This document shows positions 56,219 through 64,000 of a stretch of DNA of 64,000 bases, one piece after another. The notes under the pieces were generated by a model, which saw only the letters and a list, made by a program, of their open reading frames with translations, was not told the origin of the DNA and did not search any database. The DNA is from Shewanella saliphila. GTDB lineage: Bacteria > Pseudomonadota > Gammaproteobacteria > Enterobacterales > Shewanellaceae. The stretch is taken from assembly GCF_014648295.1 (NCBI RefSeq), contig NZ_BMQV01000008.1, positions 1 to 64,000 on the forward strand, read 5' to 3'. Each line of letters opens with the position of its first letter. The stretch's first letter is position 1. The translations under genes were made by a program, and so were the position numbers.

Positions 56219-56959
56219 ATGATGTCATTTATCGAACCATCTACTTTGATACTGGCATCAGTTATCGTGTTTTTTGGCGCGCTAACCCAAAGCTTAATTG
56301 GTTTTGGGTTAGCCGTTGTTGCCAGCCCCCTTCTGTATATCGTTAGCCCCCAACTTGTACCTGTTCCTATTGTGGTGATGGGTTTTGTTATTTCAGCCAT
56401 GACCTTGTTTAGAGAGCGCGGTCATCTGCAATTTAATGGTTTGCAATATGCCTTACTCGGGCGGATCCCTGGTGGGTTTGTGGGGGCGGGGTTACTAGTG
56501 TTTGCCCCGCAAGCCGTACTTGGATTGATAATCGCGGCGATTGTATATATTGCAGTTATCCTCAGCGTCTACAAAATTACTGCAACCATCAACCGCATTA
56601 GCTTATTTATTGCCGGAATATTTTCCGGTATTTTTGGTAATATCGCTGCCATTGGTGGCCCGCCAATGGCCATTTTACTCGCCGGACAAGATGTCAATCA
56701 ATTTAGGGCGGCGTTGTCAGCCTTCTTTTTAATTAGCTCACTGATTGCTTTAGCTATTTTGGCTATTTTCGGCTTGGTTGAAGCACAACACTTATGGTTA
56801 TCACTGATGCTCATCCCGTCGATTGTTGGCGGCTACCTTGTGTCAAGTTTGTTAATTAATCATATTGATAAAAATAAAACCCGCATTATCACTTTAGTGT
56901 TATGCAGCGTGAGCGCAACAGTTCTAGCGATAAAATCGCTGCTGGCATTAATAAGCTAA
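56219..56959 (+). CDS. TSUP-family (TauE/SafE) membrane permease
   Basis: A 246-residue membrane protein with about eight helices and the TSUP repeat pattern: FFGALTQSLIGFGLAVVASPLL in the first half and FSGIFGNIAAIGGPPMAILLA in the second. The family exports sulfite, organosulfonates or related anions. It lies 69 bp after metJ and upstream of the otr operon, but the substrate cannot be deduced. The start is ATGATG, with GAG upstream. Confidence 0.87.
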   Translation: MMSFIEPSTLILASVIVFFGALTQSLIGFGLAVVASPLLYIVSPQLVPVPIVVMGFVISAMTLFRERGHLQFNGLQYALLGRIPGGFVGAGLLVFAPQAVLGLIIAAIVYIAVILSVYKITATINRISLFIAGIFSGIFGNIAAIGGPPMAILLAGQDVNQFRAALSAFFLISSLIALAILAIFGLVEAQHLWLSLMLIPSIVGGYLVSSLLINHIDKNKTRIITLVLCSVSATVLAIKSLLALIS

Positions 56960-57062
56960 CCCCAAATTCATCTCTTTTTACATCTCAAAAAATAGACTCT
57001 ATCCGGCCTATCAAGTATTCAGGCCGATTTGCAATAGATCTGTGTCACATAAGTTCATTAGA

Positions 57063-57090
57063 TTTTTTTCAATTAACTTTTTTTCAATTA
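57063..57090 (+). repeat. Two direct copies of a T-rich 13-mer upstream of the otr operon
   Basis: TTTTTTTCAATTA occurs at 57063-57075 and again at 57078-57090, a 15-bp period. They immediately precede the FNR/CRP-like site and may be an UP-element or factor-binding repeats. Confidence 0.6.
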
Positions 57091-57106
57091 GATTTTTCTC
57101 ATAGAC

Positions 57107-57120
57107 ATGATCTACTTCAA
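57107..57120 (+). promoter_or_regulatory. Imperfect FNR/CRP-like site of the otr operon
   Basis: ATGATCTACTTCAA matches TTGAT-N4-ATCAA at eight of ten positions. It lies about 97 bp upstream of the monoheme cytochrome gene. EtrA/FNR or CRP control of an anaerobic reductase operon is expected, but the site is imperfect. Confidence 0.4.
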
Positions 57121-57216
57121 GTTAACACTACCTACTTTTAGGTAACATTATTTACAGCAAAGACATAACTCCAAATTGCTAAAGCACTACCTATAAAAAG
57201 CCCATAGAGGATAAAC

Positions 57217-57546
57217 ATGATGAAGACATATACAAAAGTTGGTATCGCAATCGCCATCGCATTATCTTTCGGTAGCCAGGCCATAGCAGCCGATGGTGGT
57301 AACCCGAAAAAAGGTAAACACCTATATAAAAAAGAATGTAAAGCCTGCCACAGTGCCGATAGTGAAGGCCCTGAACTGACTCCAATGGCAAAAACCATGA
57401 GCCAATGGGATCGTTTCTTCTCTCGTGACAAGCACAAAGCCAAACCTGCCGTTTTTGAGGCGCTGTCAGAACAAGAATTGAAAGACATTCAACAATTTTT
57501 GTATGACCACGCAGCCGACTCAGACCAACCTGCCACCTGCGGCTAA
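57217..57546 (+). CDS. Monoheme c-type cytochrome of the otr operon
   Basis: A 109-residue periplasmic cytochrome with a signal peptide (TKVGIAIAIALSFGSQAIA) and one haem motif CKACH near residue 43. A Met in LTPMAK is the possible distal ligand. The C-terminus QELKDIQQFLYDHAADSDQP is the usual terminal helix of small class I cytochromes. As first gene of the otr operon it probably hands electrons to the octaheme reductase. Confidence 0.92.
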   Translation: MMKTYTKVGIAIAIALSFGSQAIAADGGNPKKGKHLYKKECKACHSADSEGPELTPMAKTMSQWDRFFSRDKHKAKPAVFEALSEQELKDIQQFLYDHAADSDQPATCG

Positions 57547-57641
57547 GTCTGTCATGCTGACCGACGTTTCTGAGTAAGCGTCAGCCAATAATCAATGTTA
57601 AAAAACCATGGGGCTTAGCCTCAGGGGATCTGACAACAAAA

Positions 57642-57672
57642 ATTTGCCAAATTGATGAATTTTTTGGCAAAT
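57642..57672. repeat. Inverted repeat ahead of the DUF3373 gene
   Basis: ATTTGCCAAA, 11-base spacer, TTTGGCAAAT. It ends 3 bp before the ribosome-binding site of the DUF3373 gene. It may be an mRNA processing or stability hairpin inside the operon. Confidence 0.6.
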
Positions 57673-57688
57673 CTGGGGGAGAAAAACC

Positions 57689-59401
57689 ATGAGAACACTT
57701 ATCTCAATTCTCGTTGCTAACGCACTCTTTATGAGTGGTGCAAGTTTAGCTGCAGATAGCGATGTGCAAAAAATTGCCGAGTTAGAAAAACAGCTTGCCG
57801 AAATTACAGATGATTTAGATTACTTAAACTCACGAGTAGACAAAACCGAGCGTCATAGTGCATTAGACCGAATCGAAATTACTGGTGACTTTAGAACCAA
57901 AATGCATTCATTGCATTATCAAAACGTCACCTGGAATCCAGCAATGAACGTTAACTTTAGCGACTTTGCCAGTAAAGCAATGGCCGGTGACTTTGGTGAC
58001 CCAAGCAGCGCAAGCTCGCCTTTAGGGCAAATGATGGCCGCAAACCCTGACTTAGCCACTGCATTTCAAAGCGGCATGCTTCAAGGCGTAATGCCAATGG
58101 TGCTCGCACCAAAAACGCAACAAGATATCGATAATGATATTTTTTATACCACTCGCCTTCGCTTAAACATCAACGCAAAAGTATGGGACAACGTCAGCTT
58201 TGCAGGACGCTTAACCATGTTTAAAAGCTGGGGAGACTCTACCGGCGTTAAAGTTTTTGATTCTTGGAACTCGTTCACCATGGACGGTACCAGCAGCGGC
58301 AGCACCAGTGGTGACGAACTCAAAGTTGAGCGCGCTTACTTTAACTGGAAAGACATCAACGGCAGCGGCGCTTACCTTTCTATCGGTCGTCGCCCATCAA
58401 CCTACGGCCCACCAAGCCACTACCGTGAAAACGAACTCCGTGGCGGCACCCCATCAGGCCACTTAGTTAACTTTAACTTCGACGGTGCAACTTTAGGTTA
58501 CAACCTAAGCGACATCACTGGTATTGAAGGCCAAACCGTTCGCTTTTGTTACGGTCAAGGCTTTGAATCACAATACGGCAATGGCGAATTATTTGGCGAT
58601 ATTGTCACCAAGGACACTCACTTAGGTGGATTTAACATCGACGTATTGAACGACGGTAACCACTTTGTTCAGTTAACGTTATTTGGTGCTAAAGATGTCA
58701 ATGATGGGTTTACCGGCACCATGGCATTCCCATCACAATTGGCAGGTATTTTTGCCCCAACCATGTACCAGGATATGCAAAAGTTTGACAACTTTAACTT
58801 TGTCACCAGAGTTCAACCTAGTGATGTGATTGGTGACATGTATTTAGGCGGTTTAGGTTATGCCTATGAATCTGACGAAGACATGAAGTTTTTTGCTTCT
58901 TTAGGTTGGACCCGTGCAGAACCAAGCGGTAATGCAGGTATGTTTGGTGGCATGTTAAGCGATGCAGTATTTGAAGCCGAGCTTAACAGCACAGGCACTG
59001 AAATCATGATGGTTGCAGCAGAGACAACCGACACCGATACCAAAGACGGTTACGGCGTATATATTGGGATGCAAATTCCAGCACCCTACGGCAAATTTGG
59101 TTTGGAATATAACTATGGCTCTAAATACTGGAGTCCGTTCACTCAAGCACAAGATGACCCTATCGGCAGCAAGTTAGCCACCCGCGGCCATGTTGCCGAG
59201 GCGTACTACATCTTTGATATTAACCCAAGAATGTTCATCAAGTTAGCCGGTTTATATTACGACTATGAATACACAGGCAGTGGCTCACCAGTGGGTGCTC
59301 CGCAAAAAGTAGATGACGTAATGGCTGGCACTGCATACTCAATGCTGCCCGTAATCGACACCGCCTACGACCTTAATGCTTCATTGACTATTAACTTCTA
59401 A
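57689..59401 (+). CDS. DUF3373 outer-membrane protein of the otr operon
   Basis: A 570-residue protein with a signal peptide (RTLISILVANALFMSGASLAA). A short coiled coil (VQKIAELEKQLAEITDDLDYLNSRVDK, about 25-52) and a beta-barrel ending LNASLTINF follow. GGGGGAG lies seven bases upstream. It sits between a monoheme cytochrome and the octaheme reductase, as in other Shewanella. It is probably a porin letting substrate in, or a structural partner of the reductase. That role is inferred from position. Confidence 0.85.
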   Translation: MRTLISILVANALFMSGASLAADSDVQKIAELEKQLAEITDDLDYLNSRVDKTERHSALDRIEITGDFRTKMHSLHYQNVTWNPAMNVNFSDFASKAMAGDFGDPSSASSPLGQMMAANPDLATAFQSGMLQGVMPMVLAPKTQQDIDNDIFYTTRLRLNINAKVWDNVSFAGRLTMFKSWGDSTGVKVFDSWNSFTMDGTSSGSTSGDELKVERAYFNWKDINGSGAYLSIGRRPSTYGPPSHYRENELRGGTPSGHLVNFNFDGATLGYNLSDITGIEGQTVRFCYGQGFESQYGNGELFGDIVTKDTHLGGFNIDVLNDGNHFVQLTLFGAKDVNDGFTGTMAFPSQLAGIFAPTMYQDMQKFDNFNFVTRVQPSDVIGDMYLGGLGYAYESDEDMKFFASLGWTRAEPSGNAGMFGGMLSDAVFEAELNSTGTEIMMVAAETTDTDTKDGYGVYIGMQIPAPYGKFGLEYNYGSKYWSPFTQAQDDPIGSKLATRGHVAEAYYIFDINPRMFIKLAGLYYDYEYTGSGSPVGAPQKVDDVMAGTAYSMLPVIDTAYDLNASLTINF

Positions 59402-59409
59402 ACTTGGTC

Positions 59410-59431
59410 CCCCTGAGTGCAAGCTCAGGGG
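59410..59431 (+). repeat. Intercistronic hairpin ahead of otr
   Basis: CCCCTGAG, loop TGCAAG, CTCAGGGG, a perfect 8-bp GC-rich stem. It lies 9 bp after the DUF3373 stop and just upstream of the otr ribosome-binding site (AAGGA). It has no T tract, so it is a stability or attenuation element rather than a full terminator. Confidence 0.65.
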
Positions 59432-59445
59432 TAAGGACACTGATA

Positions 59446-60840
59446 ATGAGAATATTAACCTCAATGGCGGTATTACTGTTGTTAAGCAGTAGCGCACAAG
59501 CCGCCTTTAATCACAAAGAAGTGTTGCAAGGGCCATTTGAAAATGGCCCAGAAGTCACCACTCAATGTTTAACCTGCCATAAAGAACATGCCGAAGACTT
59601 TATGAAATCATCTCACTGGACATGGGAGCTAGAACAAGAATTACCCGGCCGTACCGTTAAGCGCGGTAAAAAGAACAGTATTAATAACTTTTGTGTGTCG
59701 ATATCGGGTAACGAGCCACGCTGTACCAGTTGTCATGCAGGCTACGGCTGGAAAGACTCAAACTTTGACTTTAGCGACATGACCAAAGTGGACTGCCTAG
59801 TGTGCCACGACACCACAGGGACATATGTTAAAGATCCAGGTGGCGCGGGTGAAGTATTTGGAAAGGTCAACTTGCTCAGAGTGGCACAAAATGTTGGCAG
59901 CCCTGTACGCGACAACTGCGGCAGCTGCCACTTTTACGGCGGCGGCGGTGATGCGGTTAAACATGGCGACTTAGACTCGTCAATGTCTTATCCAGATCGC
60001 GAAACCGATGTACACATGGACACCGACGGCAATGACTTTCAGTGCCAAGATTGTCACGTGACCGAAAAGCATCAAATTAGCGGTAATGCCATGGGTGTAT
60101 CACCAGGAGGCGAAACCAAAATTGGTTGTGTAAATTGTCATGATGGCGCGCCGCATCAAAACAAAAAACTCAACACCCATACTGCCACAGTGGCATGTCA
60201 AACATGTCATATCCCATCATTTGCAAAAGTGGAACCCACCAAAATGCATTGGGACTGGTCAGCAGCAGGTCAAGATCTTGAAGACACTACTGATGAAAAT
60301 GGCAAGCACACCTTTAACAAAAAGAAAGGCAGTTTTGTATGGCAAAAAGATGTTCCACCACAATACGCCTGGTTTAATGGCAGTGCTGACGCCTACATGG
60401 CAGGCGATAAAATTGACCCAAGTAAAACGGTAAAACTAGCTTACCCATTAGGCGACATTAACGACCCTAAAGCCAAGATTTATCCTTTTAAAGTGCACAC
60501 TGGTAAGCAAATTTACGACTCTGAGTTGAATATTTTACTGACACCAAAAACTTACGGTGAAGGTGGATATTGGGATAAATTTGACTGGGACCTAGCCGCC
60601 AGATTAGGGATGGAAGTCAACCCAACTATGGTAGAAAAAGGCCTCAAATACAGTGGGAAACATGGCTTTGTTGCGACTGAAATGTGGTGGCGTATCAACC
60701 ATATGGTTACGCCAAAAGACAAAGCATTACAATGTAATGACTGTCATAACAAAGGCGAGCGCCTAGACTGGAAAGCCCTAGGTTACGATGGCGACCCCAT
60801 GAAAAATCGCAAAGGGGTGAAACACGCTACAGCAGAGTAA
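59446..60840 (+). CDS. otr: Octaheme tetrathionate reductase
   Basis: A 464-residue periplasmic multihaem cytochrome. The signal peptide is RILTSMAVLLLLSSSAQAA. It has exactly eight CXXCH motifs (CLTCH, CTSCH, CLVCH, CGSCH, CQDCH, CVNCH, CQTCH, CNDCH), matching Otr of S. oneidensis. That protein reduces tetrathionate and, in vitro, nitrite and hydroxylamine, using one haem with a lysine ligand. The ATG at 59446 is chosen because AAGGA lies nine bases before it and a signal peptide begins there; a TTG 14 codons earlier lies upstream of the hairpin. It is last in a three-gene operon. Confidence 0.95.
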   Translation: MRILTSMAVLLLLSSSAQAAFNHKEVLQGPFENGPEVTTQCLTCHKEHAEDFMKSSHWTWELEQELPGRTVKRGKKNSINNFCVSISGNEPRCTSCHAGYGWKDSNFDFSDMTKVDCLVCHDTTGTYVKDPGGAGEVFGKVNLLRVAQNVGSPVRDNCGSCHFYGGGGDAVKHGDLDSSMSYPDRETDVHMDTDGNDFQCQDCHVTEKHQISGNAMGVSPGGETKIGCVNCHDGAPHQNKKLNTHTATVACQTCHIPSFAKVEPTKMHWDWSAAGQDLEDTTDENGKHTFNKKKGSFVWQKDVPPQYAWFNGSADAYMAGDKIDPSKTVKLAYPLGDINDPKAKIYPFKVHTGKQIYDSELNILLTPKTYGEGGYWDKFDWDLAARLGMEVNPTMVEKGLKYSGKHGFVATEMWWRINHMVTPKDKALQCNDCHNKGERLDWKALGYDGDPMKNRKGVKHATAE

Positions 60841-60868
60841 CTGATAAAATAGCGATTATTAGAAACCA

Positions 60869-60900
60869 AACCGCCATCGACTTATCGATGGCGGTTTTTT
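60869..60900. terminator. Bidirectional terminator after otr
   Basis: AACCGCCATCGA, loop CTTA, TCGATGGCGGTTTTTT. A strong stem between convergent genes. Confidence 0.92.
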
Positions 60901-60915
60901 GTACATACACAACTT

Positions 60916-61890
60916 TTAACTCATGGCCAGTAAATCTAATCCCTGGCACTCAACATCTTGTTCAATACCTGATATCGGATCGCAAAACCGCAAACGTTTA
61001 GCCAATAACTGCAATGGTTTATCATAATTATCAGGGCCTTTAGGCTGTAACACCGGATAAAAACGGTCATGTAATATCGGCATACCTAAACTTTGCATAT
61101 GCACACGCAATTGATGAGTTTTACCGGTAATTGGGCTGAGCTCAAACAAACCCAAACCGTCTTTTATCGCCACCAGGCTTATTTCAGAATGGCTGTTCGC
61201 CTCGCCCTCTACCACTTGCATGGTAAAGCTAGGATTGGCCGCCACAATACGATTTTTAACAGTCCAATGTAGCGGTAACTCACAGGTTTTGTCGGCTAAT
61301 TGCGCTAATAAATCTGAGGTAACCTTGGCAATCGCTTGATAGTCTTTAGTAATCTTGTCGTCTAAAAACAGCTGGTGATAGGCATGACGAGTGTGCGGGT
61401 TTAGTGTCATTAACATCACCCCAGCAGTATCTTTATCAAGCCGATGGGCGGGCGCAACGGTATCTATTTGTGTGGCAATGCGTAATCGATGCACAAGGCA
61501 TTCGTTAACGAAATTACCGCCAGGGGTCACCGGTAAAAAATGCGGTTTGTAGACAATAATCGTGTCATTGTCTTGATGGAGTATCTGCTCATTAAACGGC
61601 ACTTTGGTTTCAGCCTGCACCTCACGATAGTAATACACGCGCGCGGTGGCTTGGTAAGCGGTATCAGCGTTAATCAGTTCGCCGTTTTGCCAATGCACCT
61701 TGCCATCGTTAATCCGTTGTTGCCAAACACTAGCATCGATTTGCTTAAAATGATCAACCAAAAATGCCAGCACAGTCGGGTATGATTTACCCGCCAATTC
61801 GCTTTTTCGAGGTAGCACAATATACGAAGGCTGCGCCGCAATGGCTGAAGCGGAATGTGGGGCTGGATCGTTTGCGGTTAAATTTGGCAT
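60916..61890 (-). CDS. RluA-family RNA pseudouridine synthase
   Basis: A 324-residue enzyme with the RluA catalytic motif HRLDKDTAGVMLM (Asp 152). It also has TIIVYKPHFLPVTPGG and the C-terminal LFELSPITGKTHQLRVHMQSLGMPILHDRFYP. It isomerises uridines in rRNA or tRNA; the target site is not predictable. An N-terminal S4-like stretch (INDGKVHWQNGELINADTAYQ) is recognisable but divergent. Confidence 0.93.
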   Translation of the reverse strand: MPNLTANDPAPHSASAIAAQPSYIVLPRKSELAGKSYPTVLAFLVDHFKQIDASVWQQRINDGKVHWQNGELINADTAYQATARVYYYREVQAETKVPFNEQILHQDNDTIIVYKPHFLPVTPGGNFVNECLVHRLRIATQIDTVAPAHRLDKDTAGVMLMTLNPHTRHAYHQLFLDDKITKDYQAIAKVTSDLLAQLADKTCELPLHWTVKNRIVAANPSFTMQVVEGEANSHSEISLVAIKDGLGLFELSPITGKTHQLRVHMQSLGMPILHDRFYPVLQPKGPDNYDKPLQLLAKRLRFCDPISGIEQDVECQGLDLLAMS

Positions 61891-61965
61891 AAAATAGGCT
61901 ATACATAAAACATAGAGAAAGGTTAATCACGCTATGTTATCAGTGTATCGCCCATGATGCACCGC

Positions 61966-62544
61966 TTACACATCAACATGAGACTTAAGCAACTGCAACA
62001 CAAAGTCCATGGTTTTATGGCAATTGGGCTGCTCAACTAACACTAACTTATCGCGGTTATACATAGGTAACACTTCAAGCCAGCGCTGGCTTACCCACGT
62101 GGCATCTTCTAAATGCACTTGCGAATACAGGTCAAGCAAGTCAGGATTCACCTGATAAAACTGCTCTAGCGCCGCGCTGATAATTTCAAACTCGCCCGCT
62201 ATCGGCTCTTGAATCCAATTTTGGCAAGGTAATGCACGGGCAATCCAACTACCGTCACGTTGTTGTGCTGCCGATAAGATTTTAACCCGTTGCGAACCTT
62301 CAATGACGATACTTAAGGTGTTGTCGGCCAATTGATTAAAATCGATGATGTTACAACGCGTTGCTGTTATGTAGCACGGCAAATCACTGCCCGCTTTTTG
62401 TGCGGCAAAGGCAAGTTGATAATGGCCTTTCAATACTTCAGCGATCATGCGCAGCTCGCAAGGTGACGCGATACGAATTTCGAGTCTGCCACCCGGCAAT
62501 AACACTGCATCTTGAATTAATAATGCCATTTCTTGTGTTTTCAT
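61966..62544 (-). CDS. LON substrate-binding-domain protein
   Basis: A 192-residue cytosolic protein resembling the N-terminal domain of Lon: MALLIQDAVLLPGGRLEIRIASP, then LSIVIEGSQRVKILSA. It has no ATPase or protease domain. Such stand-alone proteins are of unknown function. The ATG at 62544 has GGGAGG six bases upstream and matches the domain start; a longer frame upstream lacks similarity. Confidence 0.85.
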   Translation of the reverse strand: MKTQEMALLIQDAVLLPGGRLEIRIASPCELRMIAEVLKGHYQLAFAAQKAGSDLPCYITATRCNIIDFNQLADNTLSIVIEGSQRVKILSAAQQRDGSWIARALPCQNWIQEPIAGEFEIISAALEQFYQVNPDLLDLYSQVHLEDATWVSQRWLEVLPMYNRDKLVLVEQPNCHKTMDFVLQLLKSHVDV

Positions 62545-62761
62545 AACCGCCTCCCACACCAAAGGTGAAGTTACTGAACCAAAATCAAAGTCAGTATAAT
62601 CAAGTGTAGCAGTGGTCAATTTTTCAACAACATAAGTGCTGTAAATAATGCTTACTAACGACATCGACCACGATTATTTACTACTCTATGACTTAATAAG
62701 ACCTGATCCAGTACGGTTATATTTCATACAAACTACAAAAATGAACATATTTTAATCAACG

Positions 62762-63817
62762 CTATAGACGCTCAATGCGATCCATAATGTTGCCTTTTGC
62801 GACAATCTCAGCAAATTCATCAGCTAATATTTGGCTTTGCTGCACGCTTTGTTGCCAATAAGCAATGCGCGTATCGCTATCTAGGTGTTTAAAGTCTTCC
62901 CGGTCTGGAATTTTAGCAAACGGTAAACTGGCAATAAATTGCTTACTCGGTGCCAAAATCAATCCATTGTGGTAGTTCGCTTTAGCTTTACGCCATAATA
63001 ACGATTTATCAAACCAGCCTGGGCTCATATAAGGATAAAAATGTGGGTATAGACTTAATCCTGTTGCAGCTGGTAGCGGCATATCAAAATGGTAATCAGT
63101 AATCCCCCCATCGTAATAATGGCCTTTAGGCGATCCTTGCAGATCTTTAACCGGATCGAGCAATAAAGGGATCGATCCCGTGGCTAATAATCCATGACGT
63201 ATATTATTTTCAGTCAGCTCAACATGCTTTGTCGGTAAGTCTTTTAAGCGTCGAAACGGTGATGCGTCGTCTTTATGACTTAAAATCACTCGCTCAAAAT
63301 GCCAGCTTAAGCTTTTGCGGTTAACAATATTACTCACCGCCGCCATCGACAAGCCCACCATTAAGCCAAATTTGGCATGAATGCGGTTTAAATGACGAGC
63401 GCGACACGCCACCATATGATGACGAATGAGTGGGTTAGCAAGAATATCTGCGCCTTGTTGTTCACCCAAAATACCGTCAACAATGTTAAGCACTTGCGCG
63501 CTCACTTGCTCACGATTTGGTTTTTGCTCGTAACGCTGATGAATATAAAAATGTTCAAAGCGTTCATAGGCGGCTAACGGGTTTTGTTGTGCCATACAGG
63601 CTAAACGCCAGGCACCAGATGAGGCTCCCATGGTATAAAGTGGGTCTTGGCGCTCTTTAAAAAATTCACTGAATAAGTACTTATCCAACCCTGCTACTGC
63701 TATCCATTTTGGCCCACCAGATGCAGCAAACAATTGTGTAAATAATGATTGTTCTAAGCCATTCGCTTCTATTTGTTCATAAGCGGTTGGTCCAGCAAGT
63801 AAACGTAATGCAGGCAA
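62762..63817 (-). CDS. Patatin-like phospholipase
   Basis: A 351-residue protein with the patatin catalytic dyad: nucleophile Ser 66 in GASSGAW (GXSXG) and Asp in YYDGGITDYHF. The expected glycine-rich oxyanion region is replaced by FAASGGPKW. It has no signal peptide, so it is probably cytosolic or peripheral to the membrane. The lipid substrate is unknown. It is divergent from the YhcH-type gene. Confidence 0.87.
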   Translation of the reverse strand: MPALRLLAGPTAYEQIEANGLEQSLFTQLFAASGGPKWIAVAGLDKYLFSEFFKERQDPLYTMGASSGAWRLACMAQQNPLAAYERFEHFYIHQRYEQKPNREQVSAQVLNIVDGILGEQQGADILANPLIRHHMVACRARHLNRIHAKFGLMVGLSMAAVSNIVNRKSLSWHFERVILSHKDDASPFRRLKDLPTKHVELTENNIRHGLLATGSIPLLLDPVKDLQGSPKGHYYDGGITDYHFDMPLPAATGLSLYPHFYPYMSPGWFDKSLLWRKAKANYHNGLILAPSKQFIASLPFAKIPDREDFKHLDSDTRIAYWQQSVQQSQILADEFAEIVAKGNIMDRIERL

Positions 63818-63921
63818 TATACAATCCTTCTTAATTTGTAATGCTGATATCTCTTTAAAACTGTAAGCTTTTGCGTTATCAAGCTATCATGTTTTTATCG
63901 TTTATATCTTACGGAATTTTT

Positions 63922-64000
63922 ATGATTGTCGATACCTTAGCAAATCGTCACCTTTATACTCAGCTTAACCCTCGTTTAGCCACAGCACTTGCTCACCTTG
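63922..64000 (+). CDS. Start of a YhcH/YjgK/YiaL-family gene (cut by the window edge)
   Basis: Only the first 26 codons are present. They begin MIVDTLANRHLYTQLNPRLATALAHL, like YhcH/YjgK/YiaL-type proteins (MIxDxLxNxxxY..LHPxFxxAFxxL). CGGA lies about seven bases upstream of the ATG. The rest lies outside the window, so the call is tentative. Confidence 0.6.
   Translation, partial: MIVDTLANRHLYTQLNPRLATALAHL

Overview
The window is chromosomal DNA of a marine gammaproteobacterium, almost certainly a Shewanella. This rests on the octaheme tetrathionate reductase operon (monoheme cytochrome, DUF3373 outer-membrane protein, Otr), the met cluster order metF ... metL-metB / metJ, full-length RapA, RraB and CmoM, many GGDEF/response-regulator genes and several FNR/CRP-like palindromes. 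No rRNA, tRNA, CRISPR array, prophage or insertion sequence was seen. The only mobile-element signal is at the extreme left edge.

Layout. 1-118 looks like the 5' domain of a group IIC intron (minus strand), sitting directly behind the terminator of an nfeD-SPFH-SPFH membrane operon (164-2558). 2933-7076: Tsx-like nucleoside channel and uridine phosphorylase (convergent), an ornithine/lysine decarboxylase, a long intergenic region with a candidate small ORF, and a small hypothetical gene. 7146-18082: thiopurine methyltransferase, a Cys-rich small protein, a protein-kinase-like protein, a large zinc metalloprotease, a hybrid sensor kinase and a PhoH/PIN ATPase. 18434-26826: rapA, a DUF3530 protein, a crotonase, a REC-CheC protein followed by a diguanylate cyclase, rraB and plsC. 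27023-30363: a zinc-type uptake cluster (permease, binding protein, acidic/His-rich outer-membrane protein, small His/Cys protein) that has no ATPase gene. 30502-41531: small membrane proteins, an MscS channel, a MaoC-like protein, cmoM, a TraB/GumN protein, DUF3016 and DUF4240 proteins, a double-REC protein, HU, a Gcw_chp-type outer-membrane protein behind a perfect FNR-type site, and a Cache-sensor membrane protein. 41758-48894: a QEGLA/DUF1704 metallopeptidase-like protein, an HlyD/ABC-2 efflux operon, an RcsF-like lipoprotein, an AGCS symporter and an SRPBCC protein. 49045-56149: the methionine region with clear MetJ operators. 56219-64000: a TSUP permease, the otr operon, a pseudouridine synthase, a LON-domain protein, a patatin and the start of a YhcH-type gene.

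Functional themes. One is methionine biosynthesis under MetJ (metF, metBL, metJ). Another is anaerobic respiration (otr operon, FNR/CRP-like sites). Others are envelope and metal homeostasis (SPFH/NfeD, zinc-type uptake, RcsF-like, MscS) and two-component or c-di-GMP signalling. Most start sites were reassigned from ribosome-binding-site position and from homology remembered for the E. coli orthologues. No database search was possible, so family names come from recognised motifs.
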